64,000 bases of DNA from Boudabousia liubingyangii (GTDB lineage Bacteria > Actinomycetota > Actinomycetes > Actinomycetales > Actinomycetaceae), in NCBI RefSeq assembly GCF_001907245.1, contig NZ_MQSU01000005.1:1-64000 (forward strand), given 5' to 3'. Numbering within the stretch: position 1 is the first letter of the stretch; the number at the start of each line of letters is the position of its first letter. A model generated the notes under the pieces. The model was not told the DNA's origin and searched no databases. It worked only from the letters and a program-made list of their open reading frames with translations. This document shows positions 48,996 through 64,000 of this stretch, one piece after another. The translations under genes were made by a program, and so were the position numbers.

Positions 48996-49499
48996 TTAGC
49001 GGTGTTCGGAAAGATACTTTTCAGCGGCAGCTACTTCTAGCTTGACTAGGGAGCCTAGCTTGCTGACGGCTTTATTCTCGATGCTCTTGCCTAGGAAGGG
49101 GATCTTCACGTTGATGGTGCCCTGTAGATCAACATCGGTAGTTTCTGTCCGATCCTTAAAGACCATCATGAGGGCTACCTCTACGGGGATTCCGGCAAGT
49201 TTTAGGGAAATCGTGCAGTTTTCTTGCGCGGGCCCATTGGTGCGTAAAACTTCAGTTACTTCACCGGTGGGGTGCTTAGGTAGTAGCTTGAGAGCAGCCG
49301 GGGGCAGATTCGCCGGCAGGTCTTTGGTATCTACGGCAACGTCAGTGACTACGCGAGTTTGCCCGGGGGCTTCTTCGGTAGCGCGGACGTCTTTGACGTA
49401 TCCGGCAGGTAAACGGTACTTGCGGTATTCGGGATCTGCCAGCATCTTAAGGATTTCGGGCAGAGCCGCGGGGTACTGGAAATTCAGTGATACCTTCAT
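48996..49499 (-). CDS. DUF2505 family protein (SRPBCC-like)
   Basis: 167 residues, no signal peptide or membrane segment. The pattern matches DUF2505: MKVSLNFQYPAALPEILKMLADPEYRKYRL, VRTEV-like strands (RVVTDVAVDTKDLP), LRTNGPAQENCTISLKLAGIPVEV and a C-terminal helix (LVKLEVAAAEKYLSEH). These fold as helix-grip (START-like) ligand-binding domains. Ligand unknown. AGGAAAG precedes the ATG. Common as a solitary gene in actinobacteria. Confidence 0.85.
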   Translation of the reverse strand: MKVSLNFQYPAALPEILKMLADPEYRKYRLPAGYVKDVRATEEAPGQTRVVTDVAVDTKDLPANLPPAALKLLPKHPTGEVTEVLRTNGPAQENCTISLKLAGIPVEVALMMVFKDRTETTDVDLQGTINVKIPFLGKSIENKAVSKLGSLVKLEVAAAEKYLSEHR

Positions 49500-49643
49500 G
49501 TAACTTTCCTATCGGTAGACAGTTACCCCTATTTTAGCCTGCCTAAGACTTAGGCGATAGAGAAAGCAAGTTTTTTCTTGCCACATTTTTGGTAGTACTG
49601 GCTTGTTTTAGAGGTCTATCGGCGACTGCGATAACATATTGCT

Positions 49644-51131
49644 GTGCAAAACTTGACTGAGATTGTTCGCGAGAACTCTTCCCTTGATCTTTCCGAGGCA
49701 GATCTGGATTGGCTTCACGTGCTGGTAGCCGACTGGCAGATCCTCTCTGACCTTGCTCCGGCGGATTTAATTCTCTGGGTGTTACGTGAGGATGGAAACT
49801 TTATCGCGGCTGCTCACTGTCGTCCCTCTACCGCGGCGACGGTTCACCTTGACGACATTGTTGGTCTTTACCGCCCAACTTCTCGCTGCGAGGCGCTCAG
49901 AGCAGCCCTAGAAGAAAAGCGTGTCTCAGTTCCTTCAGCACCCCGTTGGGCTGGCTCCTATTCGGTACAGGAAACCGTGGTACCGGTAGTCCGTCAGGGC
50001 CGCGCAATCGCCGTACTTACCGCCGAATCCAATCTGGGTGCGGCAACCTCTTTCACTAATGGTGACCGTTGGTTCTACGATTCAGCAGACTTACTGATGA
50101 AGATGATCTCTACGGGCGACTACCCGTATGAGGCCACCCCGTCTTCAGCTTTTAACGGTGCCCCGCGCGTCATCGATGGCCTAGTGCGACTTGATGAAGA
50201 GGGCGTCGTCTTAGGTATTTCTCCCAACGCTCGTTCCTGCTTCCGCCGACTGGGGGTCTCCGGGCATCTTCTGGGTACGATTCTGGTCGAACAGGTCACT
50301 GCGAAGGTCAGTGATGGCATTAATACCGTTGACGAAGCCCTACCTTTGGTATTGATGGGACGTGCGGCTTGGCGGACCGAGGTCGAATCCGCGGGGGCTA
50401 CGATTTCCTTGCGAGCATTGCCGTTACGGATTTCGGGTGAGCGCTGCGGTGCGATCGTACTTTGTCGTGACGTTTCAGAAGTTCGTCGCATTGAGCGTGA
50501 GATTATGTCTAAAGAAGCGACGATCCGCGAGATCCACCATCGGGTGAAGAATAACTTGGCTACCGTGTCAGCGCTGATTCGTTTGCAGTCGCGTCGGTCT
50601 GATAACCCTCAGGTTAAGGCTGCTTTAGCCGAGGCTGAACGTCGAGTTTCGACTATTTCAACCGTCCACGAGGCCCTGTCTTCAAGTTTGGAACCGGACC
50701 TTGAATACACTTCAGTAGCCCGGACCATTGTTACTAACGCGGCACTGTTGGCCTCCAGTAAGCCCGGTATTGAGACCGTCCTAGAGGGCTCTTTCGGCCG
50801 TGTCGACGCGGACTGTGCTTCCACCCTGTCAACAGTTTTGGCAGAGTTGGTTGCCAATGCGGTCGAGCATGGTTACCCAGAGGGAGCGGGTCGTATTGAA
50901 GTCCTTGTTGAGCGTGGGGAGCGCTCAGTGCGAGTCACGGTCCGTGATTTTGGGCCAGGTATTGACCTAGACCGGACTGGTAAAGGCTTAGGCACCCAGA
51001 TTGTTTCTTCACTGGTGACTGCTGAACTGCGTGGCCAGATCCAGTGGCTCCGCCGCGAAGAAGGCGGAACTGACGCGATCTTTACGGCGGTTGTGGATCG
51101 TGCTGCTCGTCGTGAGGGCAGCGAAGCCTAG
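49644..51131 (+). CDS. pdtaS: Sensor histidine kinase PdtaS
   Basis: 495 residues, soluble. GAF-like domain about 1-150, PAS-like about 165-280, then an HWE/HisKA_2 kinase: EIHHRVKNNLATVSALIRLQSRR with the phospho-acceptor histidine near 298-299, and an ATPase domain with N box ELVANAVEHGYPEG, DFGPGID and GKGLGTQIV. The length and order equal M. tuberculosis PdtaS (Rv3220c), whose partner PdtaR is an ANTAR RNA-binding response regulator that relieves transcription termination. No pdtaR is in this window. GTG start with -10 TAACAT (49632-49637) ending 6 nt upstream, so leaderless. Confidence 0.93.
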   Translation: MQNLTEIVRENSSLDLSEADLDWLHVLVADWQILSDLAPADLILWVLREDGNFIAAAHCRPSTAATVHLDDIVGLYRPTSRCEALRAALEEKRVSVPSAPRWAGSYSVQETVVPVVRQGRAIAVLTAESNLGAATSFTNGDRWFYDSADLLMKMISTGDYPYEATPSSAFNGAPRVIDGLVRLDEEGVVLGISPNARSCFRRLGVSGHLLGTILVEQVTAKVSDGINTVDEALPLVLMGRAAWRTEVESAGATISLRALPLRISGERCGAIVLCRDVSEVRRIEREIMSKEATIREIHHRVKNNLATVSALIRLQSRRSDNPQVKAALAEAERRVSTISTVHEALSSSLEPDLEYTSVARTIVTNAALLASSKPGIETVLEGSFGRVDADCASTLSTVLAELVANAVEHGYPEGAGRIEVLVERGERSVRVTVRDFGPGIDLDRTGKGLGTQIVSSLVTAELRGQIQWLRREEGGTDAIFTAVVDRAARREGSEA

Positions 51132-51144
51132 AATCCGCCTAGGA

Positions 51145-56477
<5,333 letters not shown>

Positions 56478-57767
56478 TTATAACCAGAAACGCATTGGGC
56501 GGACGATCCGTTCAATGAGCAGCCAGAAGCGAGGGCGGTTTGCCCACTTCTTCAGCTTCAGTTCCCGGGCGGTACTCATGTCTTTGAGGAAGACCTTTTC
56601 CATCACTTGGGCGGGTTCCTTACCGGTCAGGATCACATTGACCTCAAAGTTGCCCTGCAGGGATAGTCGGTCAATATTCGCAGTGCCTACCGTGGTCCAG
56701 CGACCATCGATGGTAGCGGTCTTGGCGTGCACCATGGCGTGCTGGTAGAGCCAAATCTGAATCCCCGCATCGAGTAGTTCAGTGAAGGTGGTAGCTGCCG
56801 CCCAGTCAGCCAACACGTGGTTGGATCGCTCCGGGATCAGGATCTTGACTTCCACGCCGCGCTTGGCGGCCCGCTTGAGGGCGTCAATGAACTCGCGGTC
56901 GGGGATGAAATAAGCCTGAGTAATCAGGATCTGCTTGGAGGCCCTCGCAATTGCGTCCAAGTAGTGGCCACGAATCGGGAAAGTTAAACGCGAAGGAGTA
57001 TTGGCAACTGCTTGGATTCTGGAATCCCAAGCTCGGGCTCCGCGGTCAGGCAGTTCCGGGTGATGTGGGCGTTTGAACTCGTTCCAGAATTCAACGAAGG
57101 CATTTTCTAGTTCCCAGACTGCTGGACCTTCGATCTTGATCTGGGTGTCACGCCATTCAGTGGCGTAGAGGTCACCAATGTTATAGCCGCCGACCCAGCC
57201 GACCTTGCCATCAACGATCAGTAGCTTGCGGTGATCGCGTCCGAATAGACGACCCTTGATCAAGAACATATCGGGACGCAGGATCGGGAAGCGCAGAATA
57301 TGCAGATTCTCTAGATGTGGGAAGATTTTAAAGGCGGGATTGACCACCAGGTTCGCAAAGGTGTCGTAGATGCAGTAGACGTGTACGCCGCGGGCCGCGG
57401 CATTAATCATGGCCTCTTTAAAAGCCTTACCGGTGTCATCGCCCTTCCAGATGAAGCTTTCAAAGAAGACGCTGTGTTCGGCCTCGTTAATGGCCTTGAG
57501 CATATCGTCGTAGAGTTGCTGGCCATTGGTGTAAACGGTGAGTTCATTTCCGGCCAGTTCAGCACTGGTCGGGGGTAGGTGCGGGAAGCCTTCGAAACCA
57601 CCGGGAATACGGCGTTTACGGAACTGGTCATAGGTGACAATGCTGGCGGCAGTGACAATTTGAAGTGCGGCGCCTCCCAGGATCCACCATTTGAGTGCCC
57701 GGCCGGCATGATCTGCGACATCCTGGTACTCGAAACGATGGGGAAGGAACTTCCGTAAAAACTTCAT
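56478..57767 (-). CDS. cls: Cardiolipin synthase-type phospholipase D protein
   Basis: 429 residues. One N-terminal membrane helix (about 25-48) and two PLD/HKD motifs: GRDHRKLLIVDGKVGWVGG (about 178-195) and VHAKTATIDGRWTTVGTANID (about 345-365). The cardiolipin synthase signature FFESFIWKGDDTGKAF is present near residue 100. Bacterial enzymes of this type join two phosphatidylglycerols or phosphatidyl donors at the membrane. Its stop directly abuts the ligA stop (no gap). Upstream is the divergent gatC promoter. Confidence 0.9.
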   Translation of the reverse strand: MKFLRKFLPHRFEYQDVADHAGRALKWWILGGAALQIVTAASIVTYDQFRKRRIPGGFEGFPHLPPTSAELAGNELTVYTNGQQLYDDMLKAINEAEHSVFFESFIWKGDDTGKAFKEAMINAAARGVHVYCIYDTFANLVVNPAFKIFPHLENLHILRFPILRPDMFLIKGRLFGRDHRKLLIVDGKVGWVGGYNIGDLYATEWRDTQIKIEGPAVWELENAFVEFWNEFKRPHHPELPDRGARAWDSRIQAVANTPSRLTFPIRGHYLDAIARASKQILITQAYFIPDREFIDALKRAAKRGVEVKILIPERSNHVLADWAAATTFTELLDAGIQIWLYQHAMVHAKTATIDGRWTTVGTANIDRLSLQGNFEVNVILTGKEPAQVMEKVFLKDMSTARELKLKKWANRPRFWLLIERIVRPMRFWL

Positions 57768-57832
57768 GTGTTAAAGGTAGCGCATAACCTTGCCTGTGGG
57801 CATGTTTGGGGTGATTATCGTATGCTTTTAGC

Positions 57833-58129
57833 ATGTCTGATTTTAGTACTGATACGGTTATGCGCCTGGCACGTATGTCCAGGATTGCACTTACCCCTGA
57901 AGAAGCGCAGGATTTTGCGCATGAGTTGGCTGGTATTACGGATTCCATCGAACGAGTCCAGAAGCTCGATCTGGAAAATACCCCCGCTACTTCGCACCCT
58001 CTACCGCTAGAAAACGTTATGCGTAAGGATGAGGTCGGTCCCACTTTGGATCGCGATGAGGTCCTTGCCGCCGCCCCGGAAGCCCAAGATGGCATGTTCC
58101 GTGTGGCTCAGATTCTGGGGGAGGAATAA
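57833..58129 (+). CDS. gatC: Asp-tRNA(Asn)/Glu-tRNA(Gln) amidotransferase subunit C
   Basis: 98 residues, the normal GatC size. Pattern: [38 protein letters not shown] and the C-terminal LRKDEV-type segment ([20 protein letters not shown]). It holds GatA and GatB together. The -10 TATGCT (57821-57826) ends 6 nt before the ATG, so the operon mRNA is probably leaderless. gatA starts 5 nt after the stop. Confidence 0.95.
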   Translation: MSDFSTDTVMRLARMSRIALTPEEAQDFAHELAGITDSIERVQKLDLENTPATSHPLPLENVMRKDEVGPTLDRDEVLAAAPEAQDGMFRVAQILGEE

Positions 58130-58134
58130 GAAAT

Positions 58135-59640
58135 ATGGCTATTGATTTGACTCGGGATGCGATCTCCCTAGCTGAGGGCTTGGCCAATGGCGAGTTCACC
58201 TCCGTGGAACTTACCCAGGCTTGCCTAGACCGGATCGCCCAGTTTGATGACCGCGTCGGTGCTTTCCTTTACATTAACGCCGAGGGCGCCTTGGAAACTG
58301 CCGCTGAGGCAGACCGTCGTCGCGCGGCGGGCGAGGACGTTCACGTCCTTACCGGCGTTCCGATCGCCTTGAAGGACAATATCGTTACCCGCGGAATGCC
58401 CACCACCTGCGCTTCCAAGATTCTAGAAGGCTGGTTGCCGCCCTACGATGCGACTGTCGTTGAGCGCATTAAGGCCGCTGCCCTCCCGATCCTTGGTAAG
58501 ACCAACCTTGATGAGTTCGCTATGGGTTCTTCCAGCGAGCACTCAGCTTTCAAGCTAACTCACAACCCGTGGGATCTAGACCGTGTCCCTGGTGGTTCCG
58601 GTGGTGGCTCTGCCGCGGCCGTGGCTGCTTTCTTTGCTCCGTTGGCACTGGGTTCAGACACTGGCGGTTCGATCCGTCAGCCCGCTGCGGTCACTGGCAC
58701 CGTTGGTGCTAAGCCCACTTACGGCAATGTTTCTCGCTACGGTTTGATCGCTATGGCTTCCTCCATGGACCAGATTGGCCCGGTAACTCGCTCCGTTCGT
58801 GACGCTGCCGCCCTGCAGGACCTAATCGGCGGTTATGACTTCCACGATTCGACCTCACAGGAAGCCCTAGAGAAGGATCTTCTTGGTCAGGTTAAGGCCA
58901 CCAAGGTCGAAGACCTAAAGGGCCTGCGGGTCGGTATCGTCAAGCAGCTCACCGGTGAGGGCTACGCCCCGGCCGTCAGTGAGCACTTTGAAAAGACCGT
59001 TCAGGTGTTGAAGGATTTCGGTGCTGAGGTCAGCGTCGTTGACTGCCCGGCCTTCGACTACGCTATGCCGGCTTACTACCTAATTATGCCCGCTGAGGTT
59101 TCTTCGAACCTAGCTCGTTTCGATGGTGTCCGCTACGGCCTACGGGTCGAACCCGAGGAGGGCCCGGTAACTGTCGAACGCGTGATGGAAGCTACCCGTG
59201 GTGCGGGCTTCGGCCACGAAGTTAAGCGTCGTATCCTGCTGGGCACCTTCGTTTTGTCGGCCGGTCAGGTTGACGCCTACTACGGTGCTGCGCAGAAGGT
59301 TCGTACCCTTATCCAGAACGATTTCGACCGAGCCTTTGAGCAGGTTGACGTGTTGATTTCTCCGACTTCCCCGACGACTGCGTTCAAGCTGGGGGAAAAG
59401 GAATCCGATCCGATGGCAATGTACCTAAACGACGTTGCTACTGTTCCGGCTAACATGTCCGGTGTTCCGGGTATTTCAATCCCGAACGGCGTCGACGACA
59501 AGGGGCTACCGGTTGGCGTTCAGGTGCTTGCACCGGCACGCCAAGACGCACTAATGTACCGCGTTGCTAGCTTGATTGAAGAGGCCAGTAACGATCACAC
59601 CGCCGAGCAGTGCCCGGCTAAGGATTGGAAGGTGGCATGA
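58135..59640 (+). CDS. gatA: Asp-tRNA(Asn)/Glu-tRNA(Gln) amidotransferase subunit A
   Basis: 501 residues. An amidase-signature enzyme that releases ammonia from glutamine. The Ser-cisSer-Lys triad is visible: Lys in [13 protein letters not shown], Ser in [22 protein letters not shown] and nucleophile Ser in [12 protein letters not shown]. It forms the transamidosome core with GatB and GatC, turning misacylated Glu-tRNA(Gln) or Asp-tRNA(Asn) into Gln- and Asn-tRNA. No separate glutaminyl-tRNA synthetase gene is seen here. It overlaps gatB by 4 nt (ATGA). Confidence 0.97.
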   Translation: MAIDLTRDAISLAEGLANGEFTSVELTQACLDRIAQFDDRVGAFLYINAEGALETAAEADRRRAAGEDVHVLTGVPIALKDNIVTRGMPTTCASKILEGWLPPYDATVVERIKAAALPILGKTNLDEFAMGSSSEHSAFKLTHNPWDLDRVPGGSGGGSAAAVAAFFAPLALGSDTGGSIRQPAAVTGTVGAKPTYGNVSRYGLIAMASSMDQIGPVTRSVRDAAALQDLIGGYDFHDSTSQEALEKDLLGQVKATKVEDLKGLRVGIVKQLTGEGYAPAVSEHFEKTVQVLKDFGAEVSVVDCPAFDYAMPAYYLIMPAEVSSNLARFDGVRYGLRVEPEEGPVTVERVMEATRGAGFGHEVKRRILLGTFVLSAGQVDAYYGAAQKVRTLIQNDFDRAFEQVDVLISPTSPTTAFKLGEKESDPMAMYLNDVATVPANMSGVPGISIPNGVDDKGLPVGVQVLAPARQDALMYRVASLIEEASNDHTAEQCPAKDWKVA

Positions 59641-61145
59641 GCATGGCTGACTTGATGAAATATGACGAGGCCGTAGCCAAGTTTGACCCCGTATTGGGCC
59701 TTGAGGTTCACGTCGAACTAGGTACCGAAACCAAGATGTTTGACGCAGCCCCGAATGCTTTCGGTGGCGACCCGAACACCTTCCTGACCCCGGTTTCTTT
59801 GGGCCTGCCTGGCTCCCTACCGGTCGTTAACGAACGTGCCGTTGAGTACGCCATCCGGATCGGTTTGGCACTTAACTGCAAGATTGCCGAATACTGCCGT
59901 TTTGCCCGGAAGAACTACTTCTACCCAGACTTGACCAAGGCCTTCCAGACCTCCCAGTACGATGAACCGATCGCTTACGACGGTTACCTCGATGTGGAAC
60001 TGGAAGACGGCGAGATCTTCCGCGTTCAGATCGAACGTGCTCACATGGAAGAGGACGCCGGTAAGAACACCCACCTTGGTGGTGCTGACGGTCGTATCCA
60101 TGGTGCTTCTGCTTCTTTGGTTGACTACAACCGTGCGGGCGTGCCGTTGGTTGAAATCGTCACCCGCCCCATCGAGGGCGCGGGGGAGCGTGCTCCTGAA
60201 GTAGCTGCCAAGTATGTTCAGACCCTACGCGATATCTTCCGTGCCATCGGTGTCTCTGAGGCCCGCATGGAACGCGGTAACGTACGCGCGGACGTGAACG
60301 TCTCGCTACGTCCCTCGCCCGAATCGCCGCTGGGTACCCGTACCGAAACTAAGAACGTTAACTCTTTCCGCTCGATCGATCGTGCGGTTCGTTACGAGAT
60401 CCGTCGCCAGGCTGCCGTTTTGGCTTCCGGCGGTTCGGTCCTGCAGGAAACCCGTCACTTCCACGAGGAAGACGGTTCTACCTCTTCGGGTCGTGAAAAG
60501 ACTGACGCAGAAGATTACCGTTACTTCCCGGAGCCGGATCTAGTTCCGCTACGTCCCTCGCGTGAGTGGGTCGAAGAGATTCGGGCAGCTCTACCGGAGC
60601 TTCCCGTGGCTCGTCGTCGCCGTCTCAGCACCGAGTGGGGCTTCTCTGATATGGAAATGCGCGACGTGGTAAATGCGGGCGCCCTTGACCTAATTGAGCA
60701 GACTGTGGCTGGTGGCTGTGCCCCGGCTGCGGCTCGTAAGTGGTGGATGGGTGAGCTAGCTCGTTCCGCTAAAGAGCAGGAGATCTCTTTGGAAGAGCTA
60801 CCCGTTAAGGTCGCGGATCTAGTTGAGCTCCAGTCCATGGTGGACGAGGGCAAACTAAACGATAAGTTGGCTCGCCAGGTCCTTGAAGGGGTCCTTGCTG
60901 GGGAAGGTTCGCCCTCCCAGGTGGCCTCGGCTCGGGGCTTGGAAGTTGTTTCCGACGAGGGCGCGCTACTAGCCGTCATCGACGAAGCTTTGGCTGCAAA
61001 CCCGAAGATTATTACCGATATTCAAGCCGGTAAGGTTCAGGCAGCAGGTGCTGCCGTCGGTGCAGTTATGAAGGCGACCCGTGGGCAGGCCGATGCTGCT
61101 CGCGTTCGGGAACTAGTTTTGGAACGTGCTGCCCAGCAGGGCTAG
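59637..61145 (+). CDS. gatB: Asp-tRNA(Asn)/Glu-tRNA(Gln) amidotransferase subunit B
   Basis: 502 residues. The kinase-like catalytic domain ([63 protein letters not shown]) phosphorylates the tRNA-bound Glu/Asp. A helical and YqeY-like tail (about 300-502) binds tRNA and ends [22 protein letters not shown]. The start at ATG 59637, with GGAAGG upstream and an ATGA overlap with gatA, is preferred over an in-frame TTG at 59625. Third gene of the gatCAB operon; malic enzyme follows after 21 nt. Confidence 0.97.
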   Translation: MSMADLMKYDEAVAKFDPVLGLEVHVELGTETKMFDAAPNAFGGDPNTFLTPVSLGLPGSLPVVNERAVEYAIRIGLALNCKIAEYCRFARKNYFYPDLTKAFQTSQYDEPIAYDGYLDVELEDGEIFRVQIERAHMEEDAGKNTHLGGADGRIHGASASLVDYNRAGVPLVEIVTRPIEGAGERAPEVAAKYVQTLRDIFRAIGVSEARMERGNVRADVNVSLRPSPESPLGTRTETKNVNSFRSIDRAVRYEIRRQAAVLASGGSVLQETRHFHEEDGSTSSGREKTDAEDYRYFPEPDLVPLRPSREWVEEIRAALPELPVARRRRLSTEWGFSDMEMRDVVNAGALDLIEQTVAGGCAPAAARKWWMGELARSAKEQEISLEELPVKVADLVELQSMVDEGKLNDKLARQVLEGVLAGEGSPSQVASARGLEVVSDEGALLAVIDEALAANPKIITDIQAGKVQAAGAAVGAVMKATRGQADAARVRELVLERAAQQG

Positions 61146-61166
61146 TCGTTTAGTTAAGGAGATTTT

Positions 61167-62591
61167 ATGCCTCGCGTTAGCCCCTCATACACGGTAGTTT
61201 TCCGACTACTTGTGGGTGAAGCAACCGCTACTTCAGAGATCGCTTCGGTCGTTGCTGAACTGGGTGCAGTGCTGACTGCCCTAGATATCATCAAGTCTGA
61301 CCGTGACGGCGTCACCATGGAACTGATGGCTGACTGCTACGATTCTGAGCACCGCCGTGCCCTAGTCGCAGCGCTGGAAGATCTACAGGACGTCGAAGTT
61401 ATCAACGTTTCTGACTCCACCTTCCTAGCCCACGTGGGCGGCAAGCTGGAAGTACACTCAAAGATCCCGGTTAAGAACCGTCGTGATCTTTCCCGTGCCT
61501 ACACTCCCGGTGTCGCCCGTGTCTGTACCGCCATTGCTGACGAGCCCGAAAAGGCCCATATCTTTACCATCAAGCGCAATACCGTCGCGGTGGTCTCTGA
61601 TGGTTCCGCGGTCCTCGGCCTAGGGGATATCGGCCCGGCAGCGGCCCTTCCCGTCATGGAAGGTAAAGCGATCCTATTCAAGGAATTCGCTGGCGTGGAT
61701 GCCTGGCCGGTGGTTCTTGATACTACCGATACGGAAGAAATCATCAAGATCGTTAAGGCAATCGCCCCGGCATATGGCGGTATCAACCTCGAAGATATTG
61801 CGGCTCCGCGCTGCTTCGAAATTGAAGAACGTCTACGTGAAGAACTAGATATCCCGGTCTTCCATGATGACCAGCACGGTACCGCTATCGTGGTCCTCGC
61901 AGCACTACTAAACGCTTTGAAGGTAGTCGGCAAGCGTATCGACGAAGTTCGAATCGTAGTTTCCGGTGTTGGTGCGGCGGGTTCTGCCATCATCAAGCTG
62001 CTAATGGCTCAGGGTGCCACCGACATCGTCGGCTACGGTCGTTCCGGTGCACTACATGCCGGTGACGTAGAAGGCATGCACCCAGCACGTCGTTGGCTAG
62101 CTGAAAACACCAACCCCCGTGGGGTAACTGGTTCGCTACGTGAAGGTGTCCGCGATGCTGATGTCTTCATTGGTGTCTCCCACGGTAACATCCTGGACCC
62201 GGAGGATATTGCCACGATGGCGGAAGACGCGATTGTCTTTGCCCTCGCGAACCCCACTCCGGAAGTTGATCCTACCGGTGCCGCCGACCATGCTGCTGTG
62301 GTAGCTACTGGTCGTTCGGACTACCCGAACCAGATCAATAACGTTCTGGCCTTCCCCGGTCTATTCCGTGGTCTTCTGGATGCTGGCGTTTGTGAGATCA
62401 ATACTGAAGTACTTCGAGTTTGTGCTTGCGCCATCGCCGGAGTGGTTTCAGATGAAGAACGCAACTCCCGCTACATTATCCCGGGCGTCTTTGACGAACG
62501 CGTAGCCCCGGCAGTGGCGGCTGCGGTTCGGGAAGCTGTGGTTGATCTACCTACCCGCCCGGTTCCCTTGCAGGAGCACGTGAACTTCTAA
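61167..62591 (+). CDS. NAD(P)-dependent malic enzyme with N-terminal ACT-like domain
   Basis: 474 residues. Residues 1-85 resemble an ACT regulatory domain (YTVVFRLLVGEATATSEIASVVAELG). The malic enzyme core follows: KIPVKNRRDLSRAYTPGVARVC, VLGLGDIGPAAALPVMEGKAILFKEFAGVDAWP, GINLEDIAAPRCFEIEERLRE, IPVFHDDQHGTAIVVLAALLNAL (metal and malate site), and the dinucleotide fold VSGVGAAGSAI. It decarboxylates malate to pyruvate; ACT domains in this subgroup are thought to sense amino acids or other effectors. AAGGAGAT precedes the ATG. It lies 21 nt after gatB and may be co-transcribed. A terminator follows at 62678-62715. Confidence 0.93.
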   Translation: MPRVSPSYTVVFRLLVGEATATSEIASVVAELGAVLTALDIIKSDRDGVTMELMADCYDSEHRRALVAALEDLQDVEVINVSDSTFLAHVGGKLEVHSKIPVKNRRDLSRAYTPGVARVCTAIADEPEKAHIFTIKRNTVAVVSDGSAVLGLGDIGPAAALPVMEGKAILFKEFAGVDAWPVVLDTTDTEEIIKIVKAIAPAYGGINLEDIAAPRCFEIEERLREELDIPVFHDDQHGTAIVVLAALLNALKVVGKRIDEVRIVVSGVGAAGSAIIKLLMAQGATDIVGYGRSGALHAGDVEGMHPARRWLAENTNPRGVTGSLREGVRDADVFIGVSHGNILDPEDIATMAEDAIVFALANPTPEVDPTGAADHAAVVATGRSDYPNQINNVLAFPGLFRGLLDAGVCEINTEVLRVCACAIAGVVSDEERNSRYIIPGVFDERVAPAVAAAVREAVVDLPTRPVPLQEHVNF

Positions 62592-62677
62592 GGGTTACTT
62601 ATTAGTTCTAAGTAGAGTTACTTCTTTGTTCTAAGTCTTGAGTAACCTCGGTACTCTTTAGAGCACAAAAGCAAAGT

Positions 62678-62715
62678 AATGGGGGTAAGGTCCAGTTTTG
62701 GGCCTTACCCCCATT
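62678..62715 (+). terminator. Intrinsic terminator after malic enzyme
   Basis: AATGGGGGTAAGG (62678-62690) pairs perfectly with CCTTACCCCCATT (62703-62715), loop 12 nt. The gap before it contains the short direct repeat GTTCTAAGT (near 62605 and 62630). Confidence 0.88.
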
Positions 62716-62770
62716 CTTGCTATCATGTGACCTAGCTTATTTATTGCTGGTTAAACGAAGGAGTTTCCCG

Positions 62771-64000
62771 GTGTCCACTGAAGAAGCAAGAGCAACCGAA
62801 GGTCTCAAACTAGGGGAGCGAACAGCTGGAGTTAAGGTATGCCCCCAAAGCCCCGAATGGTTAAATGTAGAATTTAAAGCTCTCCTAGATTTTGGTATGA
62901 AATCGCAGGCCCCACTGGGATTCGGCTACCTTGGTCGTGACGGACAGCTGATTGAATCAGAGGGCATGCAGCTTTGGATCAACTGCCGGATGACCCATAT
63001 TGCTTGCGTGGCTTATATGCGCGGCTACCAAAAAGCCCTACCCATGGCAGAACATGGTTTGAAGGCACTGCTTGGGGCATTCCATGACAAGGAATTCGGC
63101 GGCTGGTACTCCCGGGTGGAGCTGGACGGGAAACCTTCCAACTCTGCTGCCTCGAAAGAAGCCTACGCTCATGCGTTTGTATGTCTCGCAGCCTCGTCTT
63201 TAGTGCAGGCAAAGATTCCTGGAGCCCAGGAACTTCTCGATCTTGCGATTGCAAGTCAACTTGAGCACTGGTGGGATCCGCAAGCCGGAATGGTTGTGAA
63301 CGAAATCAGCGCGGACTTTAGCGAGGTCGACGCTTACCGTGGAATAAACGCGGCAATGCACAGTGTGGAAGCCTATCAAGCTCTTGCTGATGTGACTGGT
63401 GATGAGAGCTGGGCTGATCGCGCATTGCTAATGATTGACTTTACGGTGGATCAGGCTAAGGCTCACGGGTGGCGTATTCCGGAGCACTATAACTCGCTTT
63501 GGGAGCCAGATCTGGATTACAACCTCGACCGGCCAGCTGATCCGTTCCGTCCCTATGGGGCTACTCCAGGGCATGGCTTTGAGTGGGCGCGCTTGGTACT
63601 ACAGCTAGCGCTACGTCGAGGGCGCTCGGACCTTTACGCGCCGGCTTTGGAACTATTTAAACGGGCGTTGGCTGATGGCTGGGCTGCAGATGGAAAACCG
63701 GGTTTTGTTTACACTACCGACTTTGAGGGTGAAGTTTCGGTCGCAGCACGAATGCACTGGGTGCTAGTCGAAGCAATTAGTGCGGCTAACGCTTTGGCAC
63801 AACTGGGGGTCGAAGCAGAAGGGCTTGATCTGGTTGCATTGCAAGCCCAGTGGTGGGCCTATGCAGAACAAGTGCTCATCGACTCGCCGGGACGCTGGAA
63901 TCATGAGGTGAATGGAGATGGGGAAGTGGTCACCGAAACTTGGCCAGGAATGCCCGATATCTATCATGCGGCTCAAGCAACCTACTTCCCCTTTGCAGAA
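62771..64000 (+). CDS. AGE-family sugar epimerase/isomerase (YihS / mannose isomerase-like), runs off the end
   Basis: 410 codons from a GTG at 62771 (AAGGAG 8 nt upstream) to the window edge with no stop, close to the ~410 residues of YihS-type enzymes, so little is missing. Family segments of the (alpha/alpha)6 barrel: INCRMTHIACVAYMRGY, HGLKALLGAFHDKEFGGWYS, KEAYAHAFVCLAASSL, AMHSVEAYQALADVTGD, GATPGHGFEWARLVLQLALRRG and ETWPGMPDIYHAAQATYFP, which hold the conserved His residues (HAFV, MHSVEA, PGHGFEW, IYHAAQA). Members interconvert aldoses and ketoses such as mannose/fructose or sulfoquinovose/sulfofructose, or epimerise GlcNAc. The substrate is not resolved. Confidence 0.88.
   Translation, partial: MSTEEARATEGLKLGERTAGVKVCPQSPEWLNVEFKALLDFGMKSQAPLGFGYLGRDGQLIESEGMQLWINCRMTHIACVAYMRGYQKALPMAEHGLKALLGAFHDKEFGGWYSRVELDGKPSNSAASKEAYAHAFVCLAASSLVQAKIPGAQELLDLAIASQLEHWWDPQAGMVVNEISADFSEVDAYRGINAAMHSVEAYQALADVTGDESWADRALLMIDFTVDQAKAHGWRIPEHYNSLWEPDLDYNLDRPADPFRPYGATPGHGFEWARLVLQLALRRGRSDLYAPALELFKRALADGWAADGKPGFVYTTDFEGEVSVAARMHWVLVEAISAANALAQLGVEAEGLDLVALQAQWWAYAEQVLIDSPGRWNHEVNGDGEVVTETWPGMPDIYHAAQATYFPFAE

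Noticed and set aside
58008-58019. Third TAGAAAACGTT match, a possible copy of the AAACGTTT operator
   Set aside because: It lies inside the gatC coding sequence and lacks the right half-site, so chance is the simpler explanation.

Overview
The window reads as a chromosome segment of an actinobacterium, most likely of the Actinomycetaceae type (Actinomyces / Winkia / Varibaculum-like). This rests on gene content and order and not on a marker gene: PdtaS-type kinase, UvrD2 with HRDC, a UPF0182 giant membrane protein, a Zincin_2 metalloprotease, PPA1309 and DUF3039 proteins, GatCAB, and two blocks syntenic with mycobacteria. GC is moderate (mid-to-high 50s by eye). Leu codon CTA and the tetranucleotide CTAG are unusually common. 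Many genes have a -10 hexamer only 6-7 nt upstream of the start codon and no Shine-Dalgarno, i.e. leaderless transcripts.

Layout. 1-620: gene-poor, with repeats that look like the edge of decayed mobile DNA. 622-5540: small membrane and exported proteins, a lipoprotein, a TehA-type channel and a large Pro/Glu-rich surface protein with an LRV-like head. 5697-8015: the most striking gene, a membrane-linked or secreted homologue of animal peptidylarginine deiminases (PAD) with all four catalytic residues. 8.2-9.6 kb: hup and nagB. 9.7-17.8 kb: DUF3039, SF2 helicase, pncB, murI, an Rv1339-like MBL phosphodiesterase, rdgB, rph, nudC (the murI-MBL-rph-rdgB set mirrors Rv1338-Rv1341). 17.8-28.1 kb: uvrD2, an Rv3196-like ThiF relative, a Zincin_2 metalloprotease broken by an in-frame TGA, a PDZ/Lon-like protease, PPA1309, UPF0182 (mirrors Rv3193c-Rv3199c).

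28.1-41 kb: arginine deiminase, initiator tRNA-Met, a D,D-carboxypeptidase, a NatAB-type ABC exporter, an MFS exporter, a HAD phosphatase, a DNA-glycosylase pair (the second is Nei), an L,D-transpeptidase, and a YraQ/TIGR03943 permease pair in an apparent operon with hrpB and udk. 44.7-49.5 kb: rlmC, a 38-aa membrane peptide, folA-thyA-EcsC-OsmC, DUF2505. 49.6-62.6 kb: pdtaS, an orphan FHA-like/FtsK ATPase, ligA, a cardiolipin synthase, gatCAB, malic enzyme. The window ends inside an AGE-family sugar isomerase.

Functionally it is mostly housekeeping: nucleotide pools (thyA, folA, udk, rdgB, rph), DNA repair (uvrD2, nei, ligA), cell wall (murI, D,D-CPase, L,D-transpeptidase), NAD metabolism (pncB, nudC) and Gln-tRNA/Asn-tRNA charging (gatCAB). 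Layered on this are envelope proteins with more individual character. The PAD gene and the L,D-transpeptidase gene carry nearly the same 14-bp AAACGTTT box about 50 bp before their start codons, which suggests a shared regulator. Two guanidino-group hydrolases (PAD on protein arginine, ArcA on free arginine) occur in one window.
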